NCBI RefSeq assembly: GCF_030817535.1
Contig: NZ_JAUSZL010000002.1
Span: forward strand, 4,526,001 to 4,590,000
Direction: 5' to 3'
Origin: Streptomyces sp. V3I8
Lineage (GTDB): Bacteria; Actinomycetota; Actinomycetes; Streptomycetales; Streptomycetaceae
Length of the DNA: 64,000 nucleotides
Numbering within the stretch: position 1 is the first letter of the stretch; the number at the start of each line of letters is the position of its first letter. Shown here piece after piece: positions 8,391 through 16,512 of this stretch. Made by a program: the position numbers and the translations under genes. Below the pieces are notes generated by a model that worked only from the letters and a program-made list of their open reading frames with translations, had not been told where the DNA came from and did no database searches.

Positions 8391-10205
8391 TCACGGACGT
8401 GGTGCGGTCGTCGGTTTCGGTGGGGGCGGGAGGGTGCCTCCGGGGGAGCCGGCGAGTTGCCATACCTCGTTCAGTTGCTGGGCGGCGTACGTGCCGGGCT
8501 CCTGTGTGCCGGTGAGGCCCGTGACCCGGACGGGCTTTCCGTCGCGTTCGGCGAACAGGGCCAGGGTGACGGCCAGTTCCGGTGAGTACACGCTCTCCCA
8601 GACCGTCCGTGTGCCCGGGCCGCTGCCCGCGCCCGCCGAGTGGCCGGCCGGCAGGGCGGGCACCGGCTCCGGCACGGCGGTCCGTGTCGGGGGCCGCGCC
8701 TTGGCCTGCGCGAAGAGGGGGTCCGTGGCGTACGGCCCGCTCATCAGGCCGGCGGCGAACGCCGCTTCCTTCTCGTGCATCGCCGTACGCCTCTCCGGCC
8801 GTGTGGTGCGCACCGTACGGCCCGCCTCGGTGATCTTCGCGACGGTGTACGGGGTCGCGTAGGTGCCGCCGGCGGCCACGGTGGCGTACGCCGAGTTCAG
8901 CCGCAGGGGCGTCGGAGCCGTCTCCTTGGCGAGCCCGGCCAGCGGGCCGCCGGACCGCAGGGTCCTGGCGAACGGTTCCAGGACGGTGCCCGCCTCGACC
9001 GCCCCGTCGACGGCGTCGTTGAACGGCTGGTGCGCGTAGTCCGCCCCGCCGTACAGCACCCGGACCGCGCCGTCGCCGGGAACGGTCGCCACGACGGCCG
9101 TGTGCAGCCGCGCGCCCTTGCCGCCGCTGCCGCCGCCCTCGCCGTCCGCGGCCGTGGCCGTCCGCTCGCGCACCAGCTCCGCCGTCTCGTCCTGGAGGGC
9201 GAGGTCGAAGGTGGTGTGCACCGTGTAGCCGCCGCGCGCCAGCTGGTCCTGGGTGATGCCGAGCCGGTCGGCGGCCTCGGCGGACGCCGCGTCGATCAGG
9301 TACTGGCGCCGCCCGTCCGTGCTGCCCGGCGGGTAGAAGCGGAAGGCCGGGAAGCGGGCGGCCGACCGCTCGCCGGCACTGATCGCGCCCGAGTCCGCCA
9401 TCGCGTCGAGGACCCACGCCCAGCGCCGCCGCAGCGTCCCCGTCACCTTCGCGTCCGCGCCCGCCCGTTCGTAGTACGAGGGCAGATTGAGGATCCCCGC
9501 GAGGGCCGCGCCCTGGGAGACCGTCAGGTCCCCGGCACCGACGCCGAAGTAGTTCCGGGCGGCGGACTCGATGCCGGCGGCGCCGCGGCCGAAGTACACG
9601 GTGTTGAGGTAGCCCTCCAGGATGTCGTCCTTGGACCGGGTACGGTCCAGCTTCACGGCGATCAGCGCCTCGTGCGCCTTGCGCTGCAGGGACTGCTCGG
9701 GGGTGAGCAGGGCGTTCTTCACGTACTGCTGGGTGATGGTGGAGCCGCCCTGGCGGTCGCCGCCCGTCACGGCGGCGAGCGCGGCCCGCAGGATCGCGGA
9801 GGGGGCGACCCCCGAATCCGTACGGAAGGAGCGGTTCTCCGCCGCGATCACGGCGTCCTGGACGTGCCGGGGGACCTGCCGCAGCGGGATGTCCTGGCGG
9901 TCGACCGGCCCGCGCCGGCCCAGGTACTCGCCCTCGGAGTCCACGAAGACCGTGCTCTGGCTGACGGTCTCGGGGTGCGGCTCGGGAATGGGCGTCATCC
10001 GGTACGCGACGACCAGCGCGGCGCACGCGGAGACGAACAGCGCCAGCAGGGCGGCCAGGACACGGCGGAGCCGGCGGCCCCTGGTGCGGCGCAGACGGAG
10101 CCGGACGCGGCGCAGACGCCCGCCGACGGCACGGAGCCGGTCGCGGGCGCCGCCGGGGGCATTCCCCCCGCCGGCGCCGCCGCGGTCACCGTGGCGGCCG
10201 CTCAT
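8391..10205 (-). CDS. Class A PBP-like glycosyltransferase with degenerate transpeptidase domain
   Basis: This 604-residue protein has a basic N-terminus, one membrane anchor (about residues 48-70) and a GT51 peptidoglycan glycosyltransferase domain. Its motifs are readable: ENRSF with the catalytic Glu, GGSTITQQYVKN, RKAHEALIAVKLD and KDDILEGYLNTVYFG. The C-terminal penicillin-binding domain is present in outline, but the SxxK nucleophile motif reads T407-V-L-E410 (EAGTVLEPFA), and no SxN or KTG motif is found where expected (near AGHSAGAGSGPGTRTVWES). It should polymerise glycan strands but not cross-link. The ATG overlaps the upstream sigma-factor stop by 4 bp, so the two are coexpressed. 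A neutral or regulatory role for the dead domain is possible. Confidence 0.87.
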   Translation of the reverse strand: MSGRHGDRGGAGGGNAPGGARDRLRAVGGRLRRVRLRLRRTRGRRLRRVLAALLALFVSACAALVVAYRMTPIPEPHPETVSQSTVFVDSEGEYLGRRGPVDRQDIPLRQVPRHVQDAVIAAENRSFRTDSGVAPSAILRAALAAVTGGDRQGGSTITQQYVKNALLTPEQSLQRKAHEALIAVKLDRTRSKDDILEGYLNTVYFGRGAAGIESAARNYFGVGAGDLTVSQGAALAGILNLPSYYERAGADAKVTGTLRRRWAWVLDAMADSGAISAGERSAARFPAFRFYPPGSTDGRRQYLIDAASAEAADRLGITQDQLARGGYTVHTTFDLALQDETAELVRERTATAADGEGGGSGGKGARLHTAVVATVPGDGAVRVLYGGADYAHQPFNDAVDGAVEAGTVLEPFARTLRSGGPLAGLAKETAPTPLRLNSAYATVAAGGTYATPYTVAKITEAGRTVRTTRPERRTAMHEKEAAFAAGLMSGPYATDPLFAQAKARPPTRTAVPEPVPALPAGHSAGAGSGPGTRTVWESVYSPELAVTLALFAERDGKPVRVTGLTGTQEPGTYAAQQLNEVWQLAGSPGGTLPPPPKPTTAPRP

Positions 10206-11287
10206 GAGGGGGTGTCCGTCCGTGCGACGAGCTTGCCCGCGGAGTCGTACGCCTTCACGTCGACGTCGTTCGGCAACTTCCCGCCGTCGTCGGGGAACCG
10301 GGTGTCCGCGTACCAGGCCGACCAGCCGGGGGAGCCCGCCAGGGTGAGGACGCGCGCGGTGAACGTCCCTTCGGAGGTGCGCAGTTCGACGCGCGACACC
10401 TCGCGGGTGCCCCGGTGGACCCCGGAGAGGAGGAGCCGCCCGCCGGACGCGGTCTCCGCCCGGACGGTCAGCCCGGAACCACCGTCCTCGTCCAGGCGGT
10501 GGAACAGGTTCGGCTGCCCCGGCGCCGACCAGTGCGTGCCGTCCTTGGTCAGCCACAGCTCCACACCGGGCATGGCGGTGACGCGCTCGCCCGGCGTGAC
10601 GACCCGGACCGCCGTGTCCTGCACCGATATCCGCTCGCCGCCGCCCCCGGAGTCCGTGCCGCGGACGGCTCCCATGACCAGCGGCACCAGGAGCAGGGCC
10701 CCCGCCGACGTGAGCACCGCCGTGGTCCGGCGCCGCTGCCTGCGGCGCGTGCGGCCGGCCTCCTCGACGGCGCGCCGGGGGACGGGCCCGGGCAGGGCCG
10801 GACTCCCCGCGTACGGGCCCTCGCGGTACGCGGGATGGGCGCGCAGCGCCTTCCCGGCCCGGCGCCGGAGCGCTTTGACCGCGCCCGGCGAGGAGCCGAG
10901 CAGCGCGGCCACCTCACGGTGGCCCAGCCCGTCCCAGTGCTGCAGCACGGCCACCGCCCGCCGCCGGGGCGGGAGCGCGGCCAGCACCTCGGTGAGCGGG
11001 TCGAGCGGATCGGGGGCGTACGGCGGCGGTGCGGGCGTGGCCTGGGCCCCGAGGACGCGCGCGGAGCGGACGAGCGGCCGGGGCCGGCGCCGCAGGAAGT
11101 CCCGTACCAGCGCCCGCCGGACGTAGAACTCCGCGTCGTCGCCCGGTATCCGGCGCCGGGCGTACACCTCCGCCAGCGCCGTTCTCGCGCGTCTGTCCGC
11201 GTCGGCGGTGTTCCCCGTGAGCAGCAGGGCCGTACGCGTGAGCCGGGGCCAGTACGCCTCGGCACGGGCGGTGAAGTCGTCGTCCAT
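10202..11287 (-). CDS. ECF-type sigma factor with C-terminal membrane span and extracytoplasmic domain
   Basis: This 361-residue protein fuses a sigma-like part to a membrane domain. Residues 1-160 contain a weak region 2 (FTARAEAYWPRLTRTALLLTG) and a clear region 4 (LPPRRRAVAVLQHWDGLGHR, then VAALLGSSPGAVKALRRRAG) of the SigE/SigJ type. A basic linker, one hydrophobic helix (about residues 188-208, TAVLTSAGALLLVPLVMGAV) and 150 extracytoplasmic residues with no recognised fold follow. This puts sensing and transcription in one chain; release would need proteolysis or membrane-bound action. Region 2 has lost several usual core-binding and -10 residues, so promoter recognition is uncertain. 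It is coupled to the PBP-like gene by an ATGA overlap and is divergent from the ECF gene at 11455. Confidence 0.8.
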   Translation of the reverse strand: MDDDFTARAEAYWPRLTRTALLLTGNTADADRRARTALAEVYARRRIPGDDAEFYVRRALVRDFLRRRPRPLVRSARVLGAQATPAPPPYAPDPLDPLTEVLAALPPRRRAVAVLQHWDGLGHREVAALLGSSPGAVKALRRRAGKALRAHPAYREGPYAGSPALPGPVPRRAVEEAGRTRRRQRRRTTAVLTSAGALLLVPLVMGAVRGTDSGGGGERISVQDTAVRVVTPGERVTAMPGVELWLTKDGTHWSAPGQPNLFHRLDEDGGSGLTVRAETASGGRLLLSGVHRGTREVSRVELRTSEGTFTARVLTLAGSPGWSAWYADTRFPDDGGKLPNDVDVKAYDSAGKLVARTDTPS

Positions 11288-11454
11288 GGTCAGTCGAGCG
11301 CGACGATGCGCGCCACTCCCTCCGGCTCAGTCCTGCGTGGTGCTTGTGCTTCGATGTACGCGACCTGTGTGACGTACGGGACCTGTACGCACGACAGAGG
11401 CGGCCGGGTTGCACGGGACTTCCGAGAACAGCGGCAGGGGGTGTGGCGGGGGAT

Positions 11455-11964
11455 ATGACGGAGGACGAGTTCGACGGGTTCTACGCGGCCGCGTTCCCCC
11501 GGCTGACCGGGCAGCTCTACGCCTTCACCGGTGACCACGGCGAGGCGCAGGACGTCGTCCAGGAGGCGTTCGTCCGGGCCTGGGACCGGCGGCGGGAGTT
11601 CCTCGCCGACGGGGCACCCGAGGCCTGGATCCGTACGGTCGCGATGCGGCTCGCGGTGAGCCGCTGGCGGCGGGCCCGGCGCTGGCTGGAACTGGTGCGC
11701 CGCAATCCGTCGCCGGAGCACACACCGGGGCCGGGACCGGAGCGGGCCGTCCTCGTGGCGGCGTTGCGGGAGCTGCCCGAGGCACAGCGCATGGCTGTCG
11801 TTCTGCACCATCTGTGCGACTTGAGTGTCGAACAGGTAGCCTCCGAAACCGGTGCGCCCGTGGGGACGGTCAAGGCCCGGCTGTCCCGTGGCAGGGCGGC
11901 ACTGGCACGGCGGCTCGGCGAGGCCGACGAACTGGGTGAGAGGGAGGACGACCGTGTCCGATGA
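11455..11964 (+). CDS. ECF RNA polymerase sigma factor (SigE family)
   Basis: This 169-residue protein is a standard ECF sigma factor. Region 2 is FDGFYAAAFPRLTGQLYAFT to DVVQEAFVRAWDRR and region 4 is LPEAQRMAVVLHHLCDLSVE to GTVKARLSRGRAALAR. ATG 11455 follows GGGGG and matches the usual N-terminus; the in-frame upstream extension overlaps the divergent promoter and is unlikely. The last 11 bp overlap the start of the next gene, a membrane protein that is the likely anti-sigma factor or regulator. The divergent gene at 11287 is a second, membrane-tethered sigma factor. Confidence 0.93.
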   Translation: MTEDEFDGFYAAAFPRLTGQLYAFTGDHGEAQDVVQEAFVRAWDRRREFLADGAPEAWIRTVAMRLAVSRWRRARRWLELVRRNPSPEHTPGPGPERAVLVAALRELPEAQRMAVVLHHLCDLSVEQVASETGAPVGTVKARLSRGRAALARRLGEADELGEREDDRVR

Positions 11965-12937
11965 GCCCGCACCCGGCCGCCGGCCCGAGGACCGGCGCGA
12001 GGACCGGAGCGAGAGCGGGTACGAGAGCGGGTACGGGAACCGGCCCGGGGACGACGTGCGCGGCGCCGATTCCGTTGGCTCGGAACTGGCCATCGCGCTG
12101 CGCGGGCTGGCGCAGGACCACGAGGCTCCGGCCGCCGTCCCGGGGGCCGAGATCCGCCGTCGCGCGGTACGCCGCCGGCGGCGCCGCGGTGCCGCCCTGG
12201 CCACCGCGGGAACCGCCGGCCTCGGGGCGCTCGCCCTGGTCCTGGCCGTGGTGCTGACCGGCGGTGAGGACACCCGCACGGCGCCGCCCGCGGCCGGTCA
12301 CGGCGTGCGGACCCCGTCGCCGGCCACCGCCGTGCCCTCACCGGTCACCGTCGCCGCCACGGTGGACCTCGCCCGGCGGGAACTGACCGCCGGGGGGCGC
12401 ACCCTGCCCGTCTCCGCCGGGGTGGACAAGTCTCCGACGCCGACGGGGCTGATGACGGTCACCGCCAAGTACAAGGTGGCCATGGTGCCCGGCACCGTGG
12501 CGGGCTGGGACCAGTACGAGGTCAAGTCGGCCTGGGTGGTGCGGCTGCGCGGCCCCGACGACCGTACGAACTACCTTCTCGCCCTCGGCTGGGACGAGAA
12601 GGCGCCCGGCAGCTACGACAGCACCGGCGGCGCCATCGGGATGCGGACCGCGGACGCGATGTGGCTGTACGGGGTGCTCGACCCGGGATCGGTGGTGGAG
12701 GTGGTGGGGCCGGCCCCGGAGCAGCCGGTCCCGACACGCTCGGCCACGCGCTCGGCCACGGACACCGGCACGACGGACACCGGCACGGAGGAAGCGACAC
12801 CGGGGGCGGCACCGCCGGAGGACGCGGCGGAGGTGTCACCGCCGGAGCCGACGGCGGCCCCGGGCAACGGCGTGGGTGCCGACACCGGCGCGGACGGCGG
12901 CGTGGGCGCGGACGAGGGTCCGGTGCCGTCGCGGTAG
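11954..12937 (+). CDS. Membrane regulator with L,D-transpeptidase-like domain lacking the catalytic Cys
   Basis: This 327-residue protein starts at a GTG inside the end of the sigma gene (11-bp overlap). It has about 80 charged cytoplasmic residues, one membrane helix (about residues 78-98, ALATAGTAGLGALALVLAVV) and an extracytoplasmic domain of about 140 residues. That domain begins VDLARRELTAGGRTLPVS with a later PTPTGLMTVTAKY, as in YkuD/L,D-transpeptidases. Where those enzymes have S-H-G-C-x-R this one reads STGGAIGMR (Ala227), with no Cys or His, so it cannot be catalytic. A Thr/Pro/Gly/Asp-rich tail ends the protein. The position after an ECF gene fits an anti-sigma factor that binds cell-wall fragments; no ZAS zinc motif (HxxxCxxC) is visible. 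Confidence 0.8.
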   Translation: MSDEPAPGRRPEDRREDRSESGYESGYGNRPGDDVRGADSVGSELAIALRGLAQDHEAPAAVPGAEIRRRAVRRRRRRGAALATAGTAGLGALALVLAVVLTGGEDTRTAPPAAGHGVRTPSPATAVPSPVTVAATVDLARRELTAGGRTLPVSAGVDKSPTPTGLMTVTAKYKVAMVPGTVAGWDQYEVKSAWVVRLRGPDDRTNYLLALGWDEKAPGSYDSTGGAIGMRTADAMWLYGVLDPGSVVEVVGPAPEQPVPTRSATRSATDTGTTDTGTEEATPGAAPPEDAAEVSPPEPTAAPGNGVGADTGADGGVGADEGPVPSR

Positions 12938-12967
12938 TCCCCGGAGTCCGGGGTGAGGTCCGGGGAC
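12937..12967. terminator. Hairpin between convergent genes
   Basis: GTCCCCGG (12937-12944) pairs with CCGGGGAC (12960-12967) in the 45-bp gap between two stops. The stem is short and there is no T-run. Confidence 0.5.
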
Positions 12968-12982
12968 CACCGCGGGGCCGGT

Positions 12983-13408
12983 TCAGTGGGCGTGCGGCAT
13001 GAGCCGGTCCACCACGCGGCGGGCCGCGCCCGGACGGGGCCCGGGGACCGCAGGCGGACGTTCCCAGTCGCAGGGCGGCGTGGGCCGGCGGTGCGGGACC
13101 GCGCCCTGTTCCTTCAGCGCGACGCTCACCAGACCCAGCAGGAGCTGGACGTCGGCGTCGCAGTCGAGGAGGACGGTGATCCAGGAGGCGCCCGGGCGCA
13201 CCCTGATGGCACTGGCGTGCAGCAGTTGGGGGAGCAGTCGTTCGACCGCCGTGGGGGTCAGGCAGAGGTCGACGGAGTCGTCGGAGTGGAAGTGGGCGAT
13301 CTCGTGTCCCGCCGAGGCGAATGCGAGCCCGGTACCGCACCGGGGCGGGCCACTTACCAGGTTCGGCCAGGTCTCCAGGAGAGCCATGGCGCGATGAGCC
13401 GCGGTCAT
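12983..13408 (-). CDS. Luciferase-domain (DUF5519-like) protein
   Basis: This protein has 141 residues from ATG 13408, or 147 from GTG 13426 (AGGTGA lies upstream of the GTG). The core GTGLAFASAGHEIAHFHSDD, then VDLCLTPTAVERLL and SGWV-like ASWITVLLDCDADV, matches the small DUF5519 'luciferase domain' family, which has no demonstrated light-emitting activity in actinobacteria. It is cytoplasmic. It stands alone between convergent and codirectional neighbours. A basic, Pro-rich C-terminal tail of about 35 residues lies beyond the domain. Confidence 0.7.
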   Translation of the reverse strand: MTAAHRAMALLETWPNLVSGPPRCGTGLAFASAGHEIAHFHSDDSVDLCLTPTAVERLLPQLLHASAIRVRPGASWITVLLDCDADVQLLLGLVSVALKEQGAVPHRRPTPPCDWERPPAVPGPRPGAARRVVDRLMPHAH

Positions 13409-13490
13409 GACCTCATCCTCGCGCACGCTTCACCTGGAGGACCACCCCCAGCAACCTTCGACTACGCCCGCGACACGAGCAGTTACCCGA

Positions 13491-14483
13491 TCACCAGTCG
13501 GTCCCCGTTCCCGTCTCCGTGTCCGTCTCCGTCTCCGTTTCTGTCCCCGCCCCTGCCTCCTGTTCGTCCTGCGGGGCCAGCTCGTCGGAAGCCTCGTCAC
13601 TCCCGTCGGTCCCGTCACTCCCGTCGGCCTCGGACGCTCCGGAAGGCGCCGGGGACTCGGCGGTCCCGGCCGCCTCCGAGGGCCGTGCCGCCGGCGTCCG
13701 GCCGGCGAGGACGTCCCGCAACCGCCGCGTGCCCGCCTCCGCGGCCTCCCGGGTGTCGTCGGCGTCGATCTCGTCGAGGCCGCCGTTGGTGAGGGAGAGC
13801 GCGCTGTCGCCGACCCGTACGGCGGCGAAGTCCAGGGTGAGGACGGCGGGCAGACCGCCGCCGTCACCGCTCACGGTCACCCGCAGGCCCTCGCGCGCCT
13901 CGCCCAGGCCGGGCAGCGGCGCGGCGGCGGCCTGCACCGTGAACCGCCCGCCCCGGACGTCCGTGGCCGTGAACTGCCCGCAGGTGTCCGGCACCGTCCT
14001 CAGCCAGGCCAGCGAGGCGTCCAGCGCCGCCCGGTCGTACGCCCCGATCTGGTAGCGCACCTGCGCCTGGTCCTCGGCGTCGTCGAGGCCCGTCACCGCG
14101 CGGGCCCCGGCGGGCTCGCCCAGCAGGTCCTCCGCGTACAGGCCGTCGAGCAGCCGCTGGCAGTCGGGGACGTCCGCCTTGCCCTTGAGGAGGGCGTCCC
14201 GCCAGGTCGCCGCGCCCTCGGTGCGGGTCCAGCCGTCGCCCAGGTCGGCGGGGGTGACCAGCGCCGACTTCGCCTGCGCCTCGGTGAGCGTGGGCGCGAC
14301 GGTCACCGAGGGGGAGGGCGACGCGGCCCGCGCGGCCACGGGGGAGGCGGAGCCCGCCGTGTCGTCCGCGGCGCCGCCCCGGCCGTCCGAGCACCCGGCC
14401 GTGCTGAGCAGCGCGGCCACCGCCAGGACCGGGACGAGGACAGCGGCGGTACGCCGGGCACGGCGGGGCGGACGGTTCAGCAC
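13491..14483 (-). CDS. Secreted lipoprotein with Thr/Glu/Asp repeat tail
   Basis: This 330-residue protein has a classic lipoprotein signal (RR-rich start, hydrophobic core, lipobox LSTAGC at about residues 26-31), so it is anchored outside the membrane. The mature domain (LTEAQAKSALVTPADLGDGW) is of the kind found in many Streptomyces surface lipoproteins of unknown function. The C-terminus is a low-complexity Glu/Asp/Thr/Gly segment (TETETETDTETGTGTDW) written by a short DNA repeat at 13495-13550. GTG 14483 is preceded by AGGAGG at good spacing. Function unknown. Confidence 0.8.
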   Translation of the reverse strand: MLNRPPRRARRTAAVLVPVLAVAALLSTAGCSDGRGGAADDTAGSASPVAARAASPSPSVTVAPTLTEAQAKSALVTPADLGDGWTRTEGAATWRDALLKGKADVPDCQRLLDGLYAEDLLGEPAGARAVTGLDDAEDQAQVRYQIGAYDRAALDASLAWLRTVPDTCGQFTATDVRGGRFTVQAAAAPLPGLGEAREGLRVTVSGDGGGLPAVLTLDFAAVRVGDSALSLTNGGLDEIDADDTREAAEAGTRRLRDVLAGRTPAARPSEAAGTAESPAPSGASEADGSDGTDGSDEASDELAPQDEQEAGAGTETETETDTETGTGTDW

Positions 14484-14635
14484 GGATGCCTCCTACGGCT
14501 GCCTGCGACAGGGACCACCTCTCACGGCACCACCGCGCGCCGCCCCCCACCAGCGCACCGGGCCGACCGGGTGAGCCGGGGAGGGAGCGGCGGGTCCGGG
14601 ATGCCCGCGTCCGCCGCCGAGGCCAGACTGGGACC

Positions 14636-16459
14636 GTGCCGGGAAGGATCGAGGACTACGCCCTCGTCGGAGACCTGCTGACCGCCGCCCTGATCGGCCG
14701 CGACGGCAGCCTCGACTGGCTGTGCCTGCCCCGCTTCGACTCCCCCGCCTGCTTCGCCGCGCTGCTGGGCGACGAGGACAACGGCCGCTGGCGGATCGCC
14801 CCGGTGGCCGCGTACGACGGCGGCCTGACCTCCCGGCGCCGCTACCGCGGGGACTCCCTCGTCCTGGAGACCGAGTGGGAGACGGACACCGGCCGGGCCA
14901 CCGTCGTCGACTTCATGCCGCGCCGCGACGGCGCCCCCTGTGTCGTACGCGTCGTCGAGGGCGTGGCCGGCACGGTCGGCCTGCGCATGGACCTGCGGCT
15001 GCGCTTCGGGTACGGGAGCGTGGTGCCCTGGATGCACCGCGAGCACGGGCAGCTCACGGGGGTCGCCGGCCCCGAGTCGGTGCGGCTGTCCACCCCGGTC
15101 CCGCTGGCCGCGCACGGGCGGGCCCACACCGCCGACTTCACCGTCACCGCGGGCGAGCGCATCCCCTCCGTCCTCACCTGGGGGCCCTCCCACCTGCCCG
15201 CGCCCGGCCCGGTGGACCCCTTCGAGGCGCTGCGCCGCACGGAGGAGTACTGGAGCCGCTGGCTGGAGCCCTTCTCGTACGACGGCACCTACCGTGACGC
15301 GGTCGTACGGTCCCTCATCACCCTCAAGGCCCTCACCTACGAGCCGACCGGCGGCATCGTCGCCGCGCCCACCACCTCGCTGCCCGAACAGCCCGGCGGA
15401 GTACGCAACTGGGACTACCGCTACTGCTGGCTGCGGGACGCCGGCATGACCCTGGAGGCACTGCTGCGCAGCGGCTTCACCGCCGAGGCGGACGCCTGGC
15501 GCGGCTGGCTGGAACGGGCGGTGGCCGGCCGCCCGCAGGACATCCAGATCATGTACGGCATCGGCGGCGAGCGCCGGCTCACCGAGTGGACGGCCGACTG
15601 GCTGCCCGGGTACGAGGGGTCGCGTCCGGTACGCATCGGCAACGGCGCGGCGCTGCAGCAACAGCTCGACGTACCGGGCGAGTTGATGGACACCCTGTCC
15701 CTGGCGCTGGGCGCGGGACTGCGTCCCCAGCGGCATCTCGTCGCGCTCCAGCGGGCCGTGCTCGACCATCTGGAGAAGGTGTGGTCCCGCCCCGACCAGG
15801 GGCTGTGGGAGACGCGCGGCGAACCCCGCCACCACGTCCACTCCAAGGTCATGTGCTGGGTCGCCTTCGACCGCGCGGTCCGGCTGGCCGAGGAGCACGG
15901 GCGCCCCGGGCCCGTCGCGCACTGGCGCGGCGTCCGGGACCGTATCCACCGGGAGGTCTGCGAGCGCGGCTTCGACCCGGCGCGCTCCACGTTCACGCAG
16001 TCCTACGGCTCGCGCGCCCTGGACGCCGCGCTGCTGCTCATCCCGCGCACCGGCTTCCTGCCGCCGGACGACCCGCGGATCGTCGGCACGGTCGCCGCCG
16101 TCGAGCGCGAGCTGGCGGACGGTGACGGCCTCGTCCGCCGCTACTCGACGGGCCGCGCCGCGGGGGGTGGAGCCGTCGGCCCCGACGGGCTGACCGGCGG
16201 CGAGGGCGCCTTCCTGGCCTGCTCCTTCTGGCTCGCGGACGCCCTGCGGCTGACCGGCCGCGAGGACGAGGCCCGGAGCCTGTTCGAACGGCTGCTGCTC
16301 CTGCGCAACGACGTCGGACTGCTGGCCGAGGAGTACGACCCCCTCGCCCGGCGCCAACTGGGCAACTTCCCGCAGGCGTTCACGCATGTCCCGCTCGTGC
16401 GGGCGGCCTACGGGCTCGACGGCCACGCGACCGGTCCGGCACGCGGAACCGTTCCGTGA
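14636..16459 (+). CDS. Glycoside hydrolase family 15 protein (trehalase / glucoamylase-like)
   Basis: This 607-residue cytoplasmic enzyme has an N-terminal beta-domain (IEDYALVGDLLTAALIGRDG, then LDWLCLPRFDSPACFAALLG) and an (alpha/alpha)6 catalytic barrel from about residue 225. Landmarks are VRNWDYRYCWLRDA (general acid region), WTADWLPGYEGSRPVRIGN and GGEGAFLACSFWLADAL, which carries the likely general base Glu. The family in actinobacteria includes trehalases and alpha-glucan hydrolases acting on internal trehalose or glycogen; the exact substrate cannot be told from the sequence. GTG 14636 was chosen because homologues start at this motif. The length is normal. The next gene begins 53 bp downstream. 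Confidence 0.9.
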   Translation: MPGRIEDYALVGDLLTAALIGRDGSLDWLCLPRFDSPACFAALLGDEDNGRWRIAPVAAYDGGLTSRRRYRGDSLVLETEWETDTGRATVVDFMPRRDGAPCVVRVVEGVAGTVGLRMDLRLRFGYGSVVPWMHREHGQLTGVAGPESVRLSTPVPLAAHGRAHTADFTVTAGERIPSVLTWGPSHLPAPGPVDPFEALRRTEEYWSRWLEPFSYDGTYRDAVVRSLITLKALTYEPTGGIVAAPTTSLPEQPGGVRNWDYRYCWLRDAGMTLEALLRSGFTAEADAWRGWLERAVAGRPQDIQIMYGIGGERRLTEWTADWLPGYEGSRPVRIGNGAALQQQLDVPGELMDTLSLALGAGLRPQRHLVALQRAVLDHLEKVWSRPDQGLWETRGEPRHHVHSKVMCWVAFDRAVRLAEEHGRPGPVAHWRGVRDRIHREVCERGFDPARSTFTQSYGSRALDAALLLIPRTGFLPPDDPRIVGTVAAVERELADGDGLVRRYSTGRAAGGGAVGPDGLTGGEGAFLACSFWLADALRLTGREDEARSLFERLLLLRNDVGLLAEEYDPLARRQLGNFPQAFTHVPLVRAAYGLDGHATGPARGTVP

Positions 16460-16512
16460 TCCGTTCGGTGAAGCGGCGGTGCATCCCGGGTGACTTCTGC
16501 GAGGCTGACCCG

